Positions 27,232 through 36,158 of a stretch of DNA of 64,000 nucleotides are shown piece by piece. Position numbers and translations under genes: made by a program. The stretch is taken from assembly GCA_022354845.1 (NCBI GenBank), contig CP031970.1, forward strand, positions 558,001 to 622,000, written 5' to 3'. Source of the stretch: Streptococcus suis. Lineage in GTDB: Bacteria; Bacillota; Bacilli; Lactobacillales; Streptococcaceae. Position 1 is the stretch's first letter; each line of letters opens with the position of its first letter. The notes below the pieces were generated by a model. The model saw only the letters and a list, made by a program, of their open reading frames with translations. It did not search any database and had not been told where the DNA came from.

Positions 27232-28983
27232 ATGATAGAATTGACAGCTCTTTTTCATCGTCCTGATTCAGAATATGCATATTTATATAAGAAAAATGTG
27301 GTTCATCTTCGTTTTAGAACCAAAAGGAATAATGTACAGTCAATACGTGTACACCATGGAGACCCCTTTATTTTTTACCAACAAGGCTATCAATACCAAA
27401 CAGAAATGGAAATTGTAGCTAGTGATCAGCTATTTGATTATTGGCAAGTGGAAGTCGGAGCTGACTTTGCCAGATTGCAGTACTTGTTTGAATTGACGGG
27501 GTATAATGGGCAACAGATTCTATTTGGAGATGTTGGTCCACTGGATGCTACAAGTAATAACATTAGTCAATTTATGAACGGTTTCAAGTTGCCTTACTTG
27601 CATGAAGCTGATCGATGTCAAGTACCAAGTTGGGTTTCGGAAACAATTTGGTATCAGATTTTTCCTGAACGGTTCGCTAGAGGAAAGAAAAATACTAATA
27701 AACAGGAGTATAGAGATTGGAATCCAGACTTGGCTCCCACTACAAGTGATTTTTTTGGTGGTGATTTAGCAGGAATTACTGAGCATTTAGACTATCTACA
27801 AGACTTGGGCATCACAGGTTTGTATCTTTGTCCTATTTTTATAGCGCCGAGCAATCATAAGTACGATACGAGTGACTACTATCAAATTGATCCTCAATTT
27901 GGTACTACAGACGACTTGAAGGAGCTGATTAAGGAAGCTCATAAGCGTGGCATTAAGGTCATGTTAGATGCTGTGTTTAATCATATTGGTTATCAATCTA
28001 AGCAGTGGCAGGATGTGCTTAAAAATGGAGAGCAATCAGTTTATCGAGATTGGTTTCACATTGATCGGTTTCCATTGGTTGAAGTTCATGATGGTAAAGA
28101 AAATCTGCATTATGAGACCTTTGCCTTTCAAGGAAAAATGCCCAAGCTAAATACATCAAACCCCGAAGTGAGGAATTATCTTTTGGGTGTTGCCCGGTAT
28201 TGGATTGAGGAATGTGACATCGATGCCTGGCGCTTGGATGTAGCTAATGAGATTGATCATCAATTTTGGAAAGAATTCCGTAAGACAGTTCTATCTGTCA
28301 AATCCGATTTGTTTATCCTGGGAGAAATTTGGCATAGTGCTCAATCATGGCTGGTTGGAGACGAGTACCATTCAGTAATGAATTATCCGCTTGCCAACGC
28401 AATAAAAACATTCTTCCTCAAGGGAGAACAAACATGTGATGAATTCCTCGCTTCCTTGAATAGTCAGCGGTTCACCTATCGTCAACAGTCAAGAGAAGTG
28501 TTATTTAATCTTTTGGATTCACATGATACAGAACGCATTTTGACGACAGCCAATGGAAATACGGATGCAGTAAAATCAGCCTTGGTTGCTCTGTTCTTCC
28601 AAGTAGGAAGCCCGTGCATCTATTATGGAACAGAAGTTGGGATGATTGGTGGGGAAGATCCAGATTGTCGTAGGGTTATGCCTTGGAAAGAAGAACAGCA
28701 GGACAAAGAGTTACAAGCATTTGTGAAAGAAATGATTCACCTAAGGAAGTCTTATCAACATCTTATTTTGACGGGAACATTCTCACTTCAGTCTACGGAA
28801 GATCAGTTACTTCTCATGACTTATAAGGATGGCAATCAGTCACTTACGATCTATTTCAACCAAGGGGAAAAGTCAGTGCCCCTGTCAGGAGATCAGCAAG
28901 TCATTTTAGCCAATGGTATAGAGGGAACTGGACTAAAAAAAGTGTTACAAGCGGGGGGAGTAGCCCTTGTAGAAGGGGTATAA
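27232..28983 (+). CDS. GH13 alpha-amylase family enzyme, neopullulanase/cyclomaltodextrinase-like
   Basis: This enzyme cleaves alpha-glucans or cyclodextrins. It has 583 residues and no signal peptide, so it acts on imported oligosaccharides. An N-terminal CBM34-like domain (about 1-125) precedes the barrel. Catalytic regions: DAVFNH (about 243-248), WRLDVANE with the nucleophile Asp (about 325-332), ILGEIWH with the acid/base Glu (about 362-368) and LLDSHDTERIL (about 429-439). It has taggagg as ribosome site. A cre-like box suggests CcpA repression; ccpA starts near the end of this window. Confidence 0.93.
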   Translation: MIELTALFHRPDSEYAYLYKKNVVHLRFRTKRNNVQSIRVHHGDPFIFYQQGYQYQTEMEIVASDQLFDYWQVEVGADFARLQYLFELTGYNGQQILFGDVGPLDATSNNISQFMNGFKLPYLHEADRCQVPSWVSETIWYQIFPERFARGKKNTNKQEYRDWNPDLAPTTSDFFGGDLAGITEHLDYLQDLGITGLYLCPIFIAPSNHKYDTSDYYQIDPQFGTTDDLKELIKEAHKRGIKVMLDAVFNHIGYQSKQWQDVLKNGEQSVYRDWFHIDRFPLVEVHDGKENLHYETFAFQGKMPKLNTSNPEVRNYLLGVARYWIEECDIDAWRLDVANEIDHQFWKEFRKTVLSVKSDLFILGEIWHSAQSWLVGDEYHSVMNYPLANAIKTFFLKGEQTCDEFLASLNSQRFTYRQQSREVLFNLLDSHDTERILTTANGNTDAVKSALVALFFQVGSPCIYYGTEVGMIGGEDPDCRRVMPWKEEQQDKELQAFVKEMIHLRKSYQHLILTGTFSLQSTEDQLLLMTYKDGNQSLTIYFNQGEKSVPLSGDQQVILANGIEGTGLKKVLQAGGVALVEGV

Positions 28984-29005
28984 ATTAAAAAACGATAGAA
29001 AATGC

Positions 29006-29033
29006 TTGCAATTCTGCTACAATTTGATAGAAT
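29006..29033 (+). promoter_or_regulatory. Promoter of tuf
   Basis: TTGCAA (29006-29011), 16-bp spacer, TAGAAT (29028-29033) with an extended -10 TGA. The leader is about 65 nt. Confidence 0.7.
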
Positions 29034-29105
29034 AGTAAGGTAAAGTTAGACCGTATTGCCTACTGTCTATCTATAAAATATATTTTATTGGAGGCTTTTA
29101 CCAAA

Positions 29106-30302
29106 ATGGCAAAAGAAAAATACGATCGTAGTAAACCCCACGTTAACATTGGTACAATTGGACACGTTGACCACGGTAAAACTACTTTGACTGCAGCTAT
29201 CACAACTGTATTGGCACGTCGCTTGCCTTCATCAGTAAACACACCTAAAGATTATGCGTCTATCGATGCTGCTCCAGAAGAACGTGAACGTGGTATCACT
29301 ATCAACACTTCACACGTTGAGTACGAAACTGAAAAACGTCACTATGCTCACATCGACGCTCCAGGACACGCGGACTACGTTAAAAACATGATCACTGGTG
29401 CTGCCCAAATGGACGGTGCGATCCTTGTAGTAGCTTCAACTGACGGTCCAATGCCACAAACTCGTGAGCACATCCTTCTTTCACGTCAGGTTGGTGTTAA
29501 ACACCTTATCGTCTTCATGAACAAAATTGACTTGGTTGACGATGAAGAATTGCTTGAATTGGTTGAAATGGAAATCCGTGACCTTCTTTCAGAATACGAT
29601 TTCCCAGGTGATGATCTTCCAGTTATCCAAGGTTCAGCTCTTAAAGCCCTTGAAGGTGACACTAAGTACGAAGACATCGTTATGGAATTGATGAACACTG
29701 TTGATGAGTACATTCCAGAACCAGAACGCGACACTGACAAACCATTGTTGCTTCCAGTCGAAGACGTATTCTCAATCACTGGTCGTGGTACTGTAGCATC
29801 AGGACGTATCGACCGTGGTACAGTTCGTGTTAACGACGAAATTGAAATCGTTGGTCTTAAAGAAGAAAAATCTAAAGCAATTGTTACTGGTGTTGAAATG
29901 TTCCGTAAACAACTTGACGAAGGTCTTGCCGGCGATAACGTTGGTGTGCTTCTTCGTGGTGTACAACGTGATGAAATCGAACGTGGTCAAGTTATCTCTA
30001 AACCAGGTTCAATCAACCCACACTCTAAATTTAAAGGTGAAGTTTACATCCTTACTAAAGAAGAAGGTGGACGTCACACTCCATTCTTCGACAACTACCG
30101 TCCACAGTTCTACTTCCGTACAACTGACGTAACTGGTTCAATCAAATTGCCAGAAGGTATTGAAATGGTAATGCCTGGTGATAACGTTACTATCGACGTT
30201 GAATTGATCCACCCAATCGCCGTTGAACAAGGTACTACTTTCTCTATCCGTGAAGGTGGACGTACTGTTGGTTCAGGTATGGTTACAGAAATCGAAGCTT
30301 AA
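29106..30302 (+). CDS. tuf: Elongation factor Tu
   Basis: EF-Tu delivers aminoacyl-tRNA to the ribosome. The protein has 398 residues. GTPase motifs: G1 GHVDHGKTT (about 19-27), G2 with [13 protein letters not shown]3 DAPGHADY (about 86-93), G4 NKID (about 141-144), and switch regions as in the family. Codon use is strongly biased (aac, cgt, ggt), as expected of a highly expressed gene. The true start is ATG 29106 (MAKEKYDR); an upstream in-frame ATG at 29088 lies in the ribosome site region. Monocistronic with its own terminator. Confidence 0.99.
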   Translation: MAKEKYDRSKPHVNIGTIGHVDHGKTTLTAAITTVLARRLPSSVNTPKDYASIDAAPEERERGITINTSHVEYETEKRHYAHIDAPGHADYVKNMITGAAQMDGAILVVASTDGPMPQTREHILLSRQVGVKHLIVFMNKIDLVDDEELLELVEMEIRDLLSEYDFPGDDLPVIQGSALKALEGDTKYEDIVMELMNTVDEYIPEPERDTDKPLLLPVEDVFSITGRGTVASGRIDRGTVRVNDEIEIVGLKEEKSKAIVTGVEMFRKQLDEGLAGDNVGVLLRGVQRDEIERGQVISKPGSINPHSKFKGEVYILTKEEGGRHTPFFDNYRPQFYFRTTDVTGSIKLPEGIEMVMPGDNVTIDVELIHPIAVEQGTTFSIREGGRTVGSGMVTEIEA

Positions 30303-30352
30303 TTCGATTGAGTTCCCAGATTTAACAATTATTTGTCAGACAACAAAAATTG

Positions 30353-30383
30353 TAACTCTCTACCAGGTGGTAGAGAGTTTTTC
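30353..30383 (+). terminator. Terminator after tuf
   Basis: ACTCTCTACCA (30355-30365) and TGGTAGAGAGT (30368-30378) with a tiny loop, then TTTTTC. Confidence 0.92.
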
Positions 30384-30453
30384 TGTAAGTATTCATAAAA
30401 TACACAGAAATTCTTTAATCTTCGCTGAGTTTATGCTATAATGAACCTTGTAA

Positions 30454-31230
<777 letters not shown>

Positions 31231-31236
31231 TATATG

Positions 31237-31273
31237 AAAAAGGACTTTAGATTTGAAAATCTAAGTCCTTTTA
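31237..31273 (+). terminator. Terminator after tpiA
   Basis: AAAAGGACTTTAGAT and ATCTAAGTCCTTTT pair with one bulged T around TTGAAA. The T-tract merges into the candidate attL. Confidence 0.9.
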
Positions 31274-31287
31274 AAATTCTAATTTAT
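31269..31287 (+). repeat. Candidate attL of the 4-kb element
   Basis: TTTTAAAATTCTAATTTAT, identical to 35306-35324. It is directly beside the integrase remnant, the usual place for an attachment site. Confidence 0.75.
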
Positions 31288-31316
31288 CTATTCAGTCCTC
31301 TATAAACCCTGTATTT

Positions 31317-31592
31317 TCAAGGCATATCGCCTGTTAAATGTTCAAACCCTATGTATTTTCCGCCGATTACCTTATCCAGCAGCAGTCTTGCAGAAGTACG
31401 CTTCGCTTCCCTTGTAGCGTGAGCGTAAATGTTCATTGTAGTACTTACATCAGCGTGTGCGATAAGTTCCTGCACATCTTTAGGTGCTGCACCGTTTGAA
31501 AGCAGATTGCTTGTATAAGTGTGTCTGAGCATATGGAAGTGGAAATCCTCCAATCCCTCCAGCTTTTTTCTCGCTGTCCTGCACATAATCAC
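31317..31592 (-). pseudogene. Tyrosine recombinase (integrase), C-terminal fragment
   Basis: Only the last 91 codons remain of an integrase of about 400 residues. The catalytic half-set is still readable: HMLRHTYTSNLL (His-x-x-Arg), a later His region LIAHADVSTT and the nucleophile tyrosine in MNIYAHATR. The N-terminal arm-binding and core-binding domains and the first catalytic Arg are missing. The fragment starts at a GTG overlapping the stop of the KTR gene, which marks a deletion junction near 31590. Not functional. Confidence 0.88.
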
Positions 31593-31756
31593 TTAATGAC
31601 TGCAAGCGTGATTTTCATATCCTTAACATTGATGAGTGTTTCTTTCCTGCACTTCGGACAGTAGAGAGGAAAGTTTTTCATCTCGGTATTTTCTCGTATC
31701 ATAGTACGGGTTTTATTGCCGCAGACAGGGCAAAGTATCCATTTACTTCTACACAT
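31589..31756 (-). CDS. Cysteine-rich KTR domain protein
   Basis: This small protein of 55 residues has two CxxC pairs (CPVCGNKTR and CPKCRKET), a zinc-ribbon pattern, and the KTR motif that names the family. Such proteins ride on conjugative elements; their role is unknown. The start at 31756 (MCRSKWILCPVC) matches the family start; an upstream ATG at 31813 lies inside the permease gene. The usual C-terminal tail after NVK is replaced by a short end, so the last few residues were probably altered by the deletion that truncated the integrase. Confidence 0.8.
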   Translation of the reverse strand: MCRSKWILCPVCGNKTRTMIRENTEMKNFPLYCPKCRKETLINVKDMKITLAVIK

Positions 31757-31758
31757 AC

Positions 31759-32529
31759 TTAAATCTGCCTCTTGTTTATAATCGGAATACTTAAAGCAAC
31801 GCATACTATACACAAGAAAACAGTGATAACTATAGCTTTTATATATGCGTCTATTTCCTCTACGCCCATCAAAAGTGAGTTGCTATTCATTAATAAAGTA
31901 GGAGAATACCACTTTTCTTTAGGTAGGACACTCAATAAATATGCTAATAGTACCGTCCCTCCGATACACAAAGAAACGCTTGTGTTATTCTTCAACAATG
32001 ATGAAAATAGAGTAATAAGGCATATAACCCACACGCCAAACATCCACCACATAGTTGCTGAAAAAAATAAGTTAATCGCAATACTGTTATCCCAAAAATA
32101 CTCATTGTATCCATAAGTAATGGTAAAACATATCCCATATCCAACTGTCCAAATTGACAGCAACAGCACAGTTTTTGCAAGCACAACTTTATATCGTGAC
32201 AAGCCTTTTGTCAGCACAAGTAATAATGTTCCAGATTTATATTCTTTAGTAAATATATCGCTAAATATAAGTACAAACGCAATCAGCGCAATCGGAATGT
32301 TCTTAAAAAATTGTGTCCATGAAGTCAAAGCAGTCACTTGAATATTTGTGACAATCAACCCACTTTCTGACATTGAGTCAGATAACATTTTCATCATCCA
32401 TGGTGTTAGCTTCGCAACCGCAGGACTCATAATACCGAACAGTACAAATAGTAATATAATAATCATAATTTTACCTGTTCGTGTAGCTTCCATATATTCT
32501 TTTCTCATAAGAGCTAACAGAGATTTCAT
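31759..32529 (-). CDS. ABC-2 type transporter permease
   Basis: The 256-residue membrane protein has about six helices: IMIIILLFVLFGIMSPAVA (about 21-39), IALIAFVLIFSDIF (about 78-91), then four more through 160-250. It partners the ATPase gene, whose stop overlaps its start (ATGA). The arrangement ATPase then permease, with one single permease, fits homodimeric exporters for peptides, lantibiotics or antibiotics. Substrate is unknown. Confidence 0.88.
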   Translation of the reverse strand: MKSLLALMRKEYMEATRTGKIMIIILLFVLFGIMSPAVAKLTPWMMKMLSDSMSESGLIVTNIQVTALTSWTQFFKNIPIALIAFVLIFSDIFTKEYKSGTLLLVLTKGLSRYKVVLAKTVLLLSIWTVGYGICFTITYGYNEYFWDNSIAINLFFSATMWWMFGVWVICLITLFSSLLKNNTSVSLCIGGTVLLAYLLSVLPKEKWYSPTLLMNSNSLLMGVEEIDAYIKAIVITVFLCIVCVALSIPIINKRQI

Positions 32530-33422
32530 TTTGTCACCTCCAAAAACAGAGTTTCAAGCGTAGGCTCTAATCGTTCAATTTTTTGTATAGGGATTCTGTT
32601 TTCAGAAATATATTGCATCATATCAAAAAAACGATTATCGTCTCCCTGAAAAATGAGCGCATTTTCCTCTGCATGTTGAAGTTCATTAAATGCCTCTGCA
32701 AGCATATTAGCAACTTCTTTTTTCTCTATTTCAATAATAAATCCGCCACATGATTGCTTGTTTCGTAGTTCTGCAATAGTTCCTTGCATAGTAATTTTTC
32801 CGTTGTTCAAAAAAGCTACCTCAGTGCAGATACGCTCTACATCAGAAAGAATATGCGTGGAAAAAAGTATTGTCGTCTGTTCTTTAGCTGCAAGAAGTAT
32901 ATCTAAAATCTCCTTGCGCCCTGCTGGATCAAGTGCTGATGTCGGTTCATCGCAGATTAAAAGTTTTGGACGATTTAGGAGTGCTTGTGCAATTCCCAAG
33001 CGTTGTTTCATTCCTCTTGAAAATCCTTTTATACGCTGTTTTTCCTGACCAAGACCAACTAGTTTCAACAACTCAGTACTTCTCGCTACAATATCTGCTT
33101 TATCCATTCCACATAAATTACCGCAGAGAGTTAAATATTCTGTCGCTGTCATATAGGAATAAAACTCTGGAACATCAGGCAAATAGCCGATATACCTATT
33201 GGTGTTAGTCTGTCCAAAATGCACTTTTTCTCCCATAACATAGATCGCACCACTATCACATTTTGTAAGACCAAGGATTGCTTTCATTGTTGTCGTTTTT
33301 CCAGCTCCGTTTTTACCGATAAACCCAAAAATGCTGTGTTCCTGAACAGATAATTCAAGTCTGCAAAGCACTTTTTTACTGCCAAAACTCTTAATTAGGT
33401 TTTGTATTGTTAGTACATTCAT
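32526..33422 (-). CDS. ABC transporter ATP-binding protein (ABC-2 exporter)
   Basis: This ATPase of 298 residues drives the adjacent permease. Walker A GKNGAGKTTT is near 35-44, the signature is FSRGMKQRLGIAQALLNRP (about 130-148; SRGMK is the common variant of this subfamily) and Walker B LLICDEPTSALDP near 151-163. The C-terminal domain (about 215-298) is typical of lantibiotic-immunity-like and BcrA-like ATPases. Start at 33422, with ggaggaata as ribosome site; a longer reading frame overlaps the upstream gene. Coupled to the permease by a four-base overlap. Confidence 0.92.
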   Translation of the reverse strand: MNVLTIQNLIKSFGSKKVLCRLELSVQEHSIFGFIGKNGAGKTTTMKAILGLTKCDSGAIYVMGEKVHFGQTNTNRYIGYLPDVPEFYSYMTATEYLTLCGNLCGMDKADIVARSTELLKLVGLGQEKQRIKGFSRGMKQRLGIAQALLNRPKLLICDEPTSALDPAGRKEILDILLAAKEQTTILFSTHILSDVERICTEVAFLNNGKITMQGTIAELRNKQSCGGFIIEIEKKEVANMLAEAFNELQHAEENALIFQGDDNRFFDMMQYISENRIPIQKIERLEPTLETLFLEVTK

Positions 33423-33423
33423 C

Positions 33424-33624
33424 TTATTCCTCCTTGCCAAGCAAGAAATAGAGAATTGGTCCGATAAACTGCATACCAATAATCACAACAATAAGCCACA
33501 AAGTACGATTGCCTCTTTTATAGTTCTTATGGGTTAAAATGTGATAGATTGTATAACCCAACAAAACAATTTCTGCGATTGCTAACGGAAGCAAAAACGG
33601 AAGTAATTCCATAAATTCACTCAT
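33424..33624 (-). CDS. PLDc_N-domain small membrane protein
   Basis: The 66-residue protein has two membrane helices (LLPFLLPLAIAEIVLLGYTIYHIL and LWLIVVIIGMQFIGPILYFLLG), the PLDc_N pattern seen in cardiolipin-synthase N-termini and in short stand-alone proteins of ABC exporter operons. ggagg is well placed before the start at 33624. It ends one base before the ATPase start and overlaps the MerR stop, so it is firmly part of this operon. Function is unknown; it could assist the exporter in the membrane. Confidence 0.85.
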   Translation of the reverse strand: MSEFMELLPFLLPLAIAEIVLLGYTIYHILTHKNYKRGNRTLWLIVVIIGMQFIGPILYFLLGKEE

Positions 33625-34349
33625 TCTTTTTCCTCCTCTCCATAGGTTTCCACACACAAGCCTTTATACCCACAGCAAGTACATGTCAGGTTTCTAAGAG
33701 TAGGAGTATGCCTTGCAAAAATAGCCTCCTTTAGCTTCGGCTTAAAAACCTCATGGCATTGCGGACAGATATATGCTACTTTTTTGAAATAGAATTTAGT
33801 GACCCAAATTCCATACAGGATGGCTACCAAAACATAAAGAGCAAACGGCCACCAAATTCCTGTAATTATCCAAAGAATAATAGATGTCCATTGGATTATG
33901 TTAATAGGAAGACCTGTAATCAACAAGGTAGCATGCAGTTTCCTCATTTTCTTTTTATTTTCCATCGCATAAGCTATATCACCAATAGATTCAATGGAGA
34001 AATTTTCTATGGTTTTTAATTCTTGTTTAATACCGTTGAGCATTTCAAGTTTTGCTTGTCTTTCATGCATTTCTTCTTTCAGAATATTTTCTTGTTGTTC
34101 AAGCAAAACGGAAATAACACTACTAGGGTCATGTTCAGACAACAATTCTCCTATGCTGTTTATTGAAATACCAGCAGCACGAAGAAAGCAGATAATCTTC
34201 ATCCGCTTTAAATCCTCTTCTGAATAAAGTCTCCTTCCGCCTTCTGTTAACTCGCTGGGTGTTAGAATGTTACGGGTATCATAATACTGTACCGTTCTGA
34301 CAGATATACCGCATAGCTTTGCAATTTCTCCAGTTGTATATTTTGACAT
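33621..34349 (-). CDS. MerR regulator with membrane and zinc-ribbon C-terminal domains
   Basis: The 242-residue protein has an N-terminal MerR winged helix (YTTGEIAKLCGISVRTVQYYDTRNIL, residues 4-29), a coiled coil (about 75-115), two membrane helices (about 142-190) and a C-terminal zinc ribbon with CPQC near 197 and CTCCG near 227. That tail sets it apart from normal soluble MerR proteins and suggests sensing at the membrane. Start at 34349, with aaaggagg eight bases upstream. First gene of the cassette; the promoter upstream has the 19-bp spacer expected for MerR control. Confidence 0.87.
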   Translation of the reverse strand: MSKYTTGEIAKLCGISVRTVQYYDTRNILTPSELTEGGRRLYSEEDLKRMKIICFLRAAGISINSIGELLSEHDPSSVISVLLEQQENILKEEMHERQAKLEMLNGIKQELKTIENFSIESIGDIAYAMENKKKMRKLHATLLITGLPINIIQWTSIILWIITGIWWPFALYVLVAILYGIWVTKFYFKKVAYICPQCHEVFKPKLKEAIFARHTPTLRNLTCTCCGYKGLCVETYGEEEKE

Positions 34350-34372
34350 AGCCTCCACCTCCTTTCATCACT

Positions 34373-34403
34373 ATCTTATTTCATTACGCAGCGTCATAAG
34401 CAA
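34373..34403 (-). promoter_or_regulatory. MerR-type promoter with operator in a 19-bp spacer
   Basis: On the minus strand TTGCTT (34403-34398) and TAAGAT (34378-34373) are separated by 19 bp. The spacer holds a near-palindrome, ATGACGC-T-GCGTAAT. Long spacers with a central dyad are the hallmark of promoters that MerR proteins bend into activity. A second TTACGCAG copy lies at 34408-34415. Confidence 0.7.
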
Positions 34404-34719
34404 TATGTTACGCAGGGGGATTTTTACAAATTTCAAAATTTATTCATTTTCAGTTCTTCTAATCTGTTTTTTGTTTGCTTTCAGCCTTCTGTGCAATATT
34501 TTTTGAATTTTTAAGAACAGGATACTCTCGAATTATATTCAAGTATAATGCCCCTTATTACAGATTATATATATTTTATTCGCTTAAACAAAGAATATCA
34601 ACTTTGTAATACGACATAACTCAATACAATTTTACAAATAAAGGCGACAGAAAGAAATCACTGCCGCCTTTATTTTAGGTGTAAATAATTTTCATATTGA
34701 CGATTTCTCTTGCCCTTGC
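34404..34719. other. Gene-free stretch inside the mobile element
   Basis: About 316 bp without a credible gene. It is A/T-rich and holds one hairpin at 34638-34673 (AAAGGCG and CGCCTTT with T's after it). I see nothing else. Confidence 0.5.
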
Positions 34720-35055
34720 TTATATCTCGTTCATTCTTCCAACCCACAACATCGAGTTTCCTGCTTTGAGTTGTTCTGTCACACCCTCCTTATCAGCCAT
34801 TTGTTCAATCAATCGGAACATCATTTCTATTGCCTGTTCGTCAATATCAGCAAGATAACAGTTCAATTTTCCACTTGTGAGTAGCGTGGTGTAAACTGCC
34901 CGTTTATGTTCCTGTAAATAGCGTTTGTGCCGGTGTCCCCATAAGCTGATAGGCTTATGTTCTTTTTCGACTGGCAAAGTAAGGCAAGGAATATAATAAT
35001 CTCCCTGCAATTCATACCACAAACCGTTGCTTTCATCATAAATATACTTGTCCAT
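34720..35055 (-). pseudogene. tnpV: TnpV family transposon-encoded protein, prematurely stopped
   Basis: TnpV proteins are small proteins of unknown role found in conjugative elements. Residues MDKYIYDESNGLWYELQGDY to WVGRMNEI match the family closely. At the point where relatives continue with an Arg-Ala-Arg-Ala-Arg-Glu tail, this copy has TAA (34720-34722). Reading on in frame gives ARAREIVNMKIIYT and a second stop at 34675-34677, the normal end of the family. So one nonsense codon removes about 15 residues. Start 35055 has ggagg upstream. Confidence 0.8.
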
Positions 35056-35348
35056 AAAAAATCCTCCATTATAATATATTCGCACATATGTCACAGATTT
35101 CCGATTGCTACACTTTGTTATATCATGTTATGAGATTTTCTTTCCCTTGATTTTGCCCTTATAAGCAGTCGAGGAAAGAGCAAACTTGTGTGAAATCATA
35201 TAAAGGGATAAGGCGAACACATTGCAATAAATTTTTTATTTTCAAGGTTTTTGGAGGATTTTATTAACGCCCTATGAGTAGCCGTAACCACTTATAAAAT
35301 CATAGTTTTAAAATTCTAATTTATGAGATAAAGAGATGAGAGTCAAGA
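35056..35348. other. Right end of the mobile element, no gene seen
   Basis: About 290 bp between tnpV and the Cof hydrolase gene. It holds the candidate attR at 35306-35324 and otherwise A/T-rich sequence without a reading frame I can support. Confidence 0.5.
35306..35324 (+). repeat. Candidate attR of the 4-kb element
   Basis: TTTTAAAATTCTAATTTAT, identical over 19 bp to the copy at 31269-31287; flanking bases differ on both sides. Confidence 0.75.
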
Positions 35349-36158
35349 CTATTTTAGAACCCATTCTCTTAATGCATATGCGACACCGTCTTCATCGTTT
35401 GACTTGGTGATATACTTGGCGATTTTCTTCAGTTCAGGATTACCATTTTCCATGACTACTGGATTTCCAACAACCTCCAACATTGGACGATCATTTTCTT
35501 GATCACCAATAGCCATCGTTTGATCCATAGTTAAACCAAGTTTCTCCGCTAGATGAATGATAGCTTGTCCCTTGTTAACAGTTTTAGGGGTGATTTCCAA
35601 ATAAAATGGTGCTGATTTTGCCACATTGTACTTCTCCGTCAAACTAGTTGGAAGTAGTGGGATAGCAGCGTCAAGGATTTCAGGTTCGTCTACCATCATT
35701 GTCTTGATAATCTCTTTACCAACCATTTCTTCAGGAGTGCGGTAGAAAATAGGAGCACTTACAAGTGTTGATTCGTAGATAGTGTATTTTCCGATATTGC
35801 GGTTGGCCGTGTAGATTCCTTCTTTTGTACTTGCATGCATGGGAAGGTTAAATTTACGAGCAACCAATTCAATATCTAAATAGTCATCATAGCTTAATGT
35901 ATCTTTTACAATATCTTCACCAGTTGCGGCATCCTGTACCAGTCCCCCATTAAAGGTGATGACATAGTCACCAGTGTCTGTTAAGTTGAGCTCTTCCAAG
36001 ATGGCACGGACTCCAGAAATAGGGCGGCCTGTAGCAATAACAATTTTTACACCCGCTTTTTTGGCCTCTTGAATGGCTGCATGCACTTCGGTCGTAATTT
36101 GGCGTTGGCTATTTAAAAGAGTACCATCAATATCGATAGCAACAAGTTTAATACTCAT
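35349..36158 (-). CDS. Cof-type HAD hydrolase
   Basis: This phosphatase of the HAD superfamily (Cof, IIB cap) has 269 residues. Motif I DIDGTLLNS holds the nucleophile Asp near residue 9, motif II is in IVIATGRPISG (about 39-49), and motif IV is GDQENDRPMLE (about 218-228). Members dephosphorylate sugar phosphates and flavin or pyridoxal phosphates. It starts inside the last codons of the HD-domain gene (four-base overlap), so the two are cotranscribed. Substrate unknown. Confidence 0.93.
   Translation of the reverse strand: MSIKLVAIDIDGTLLNSQRQITTEVHAAIQEAKKAGVKIVIATGRPISGVRAILEELNLTDTGDYVITFNGGLVQDAATGEDIVKDTLSYDDYLDIELVARKFNLPMHASTKEGIYTANRNIGKYTIYESTLVSAPIFYRTPEEMVGKEIIKTMMVDEPEILDAAIPLLPTSLTEKYNVAKSAPFYLEITPKTVNKGQAIIHLAEKLGLTMDQTMAIGDQENDRPMLEVVGNPVVMENGNPELKKIAKYITKSNDEDGVAYALREWVLK

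Larger units (their letters stand above)
31269..35324. mobile_element. Decayed integrative element with MerR/ABC cargo
   Basis: A segment of about 4.06 kb lies between 19-bp direct repeats, downstream of tpiA. It contains an N-terminally truncated tyrosine integrase, a KTR-type zinc protein, an ABC export cassette with its MerR regulator, and tnpV. No relaxase, coupling protein or type IV secretion gene remains, so it cannot move by itself. The gene types are those of clostridial and Tn916-like conjugative elements. The cassette appears intact while the mobility genes are broken. Confidence 0.75.
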
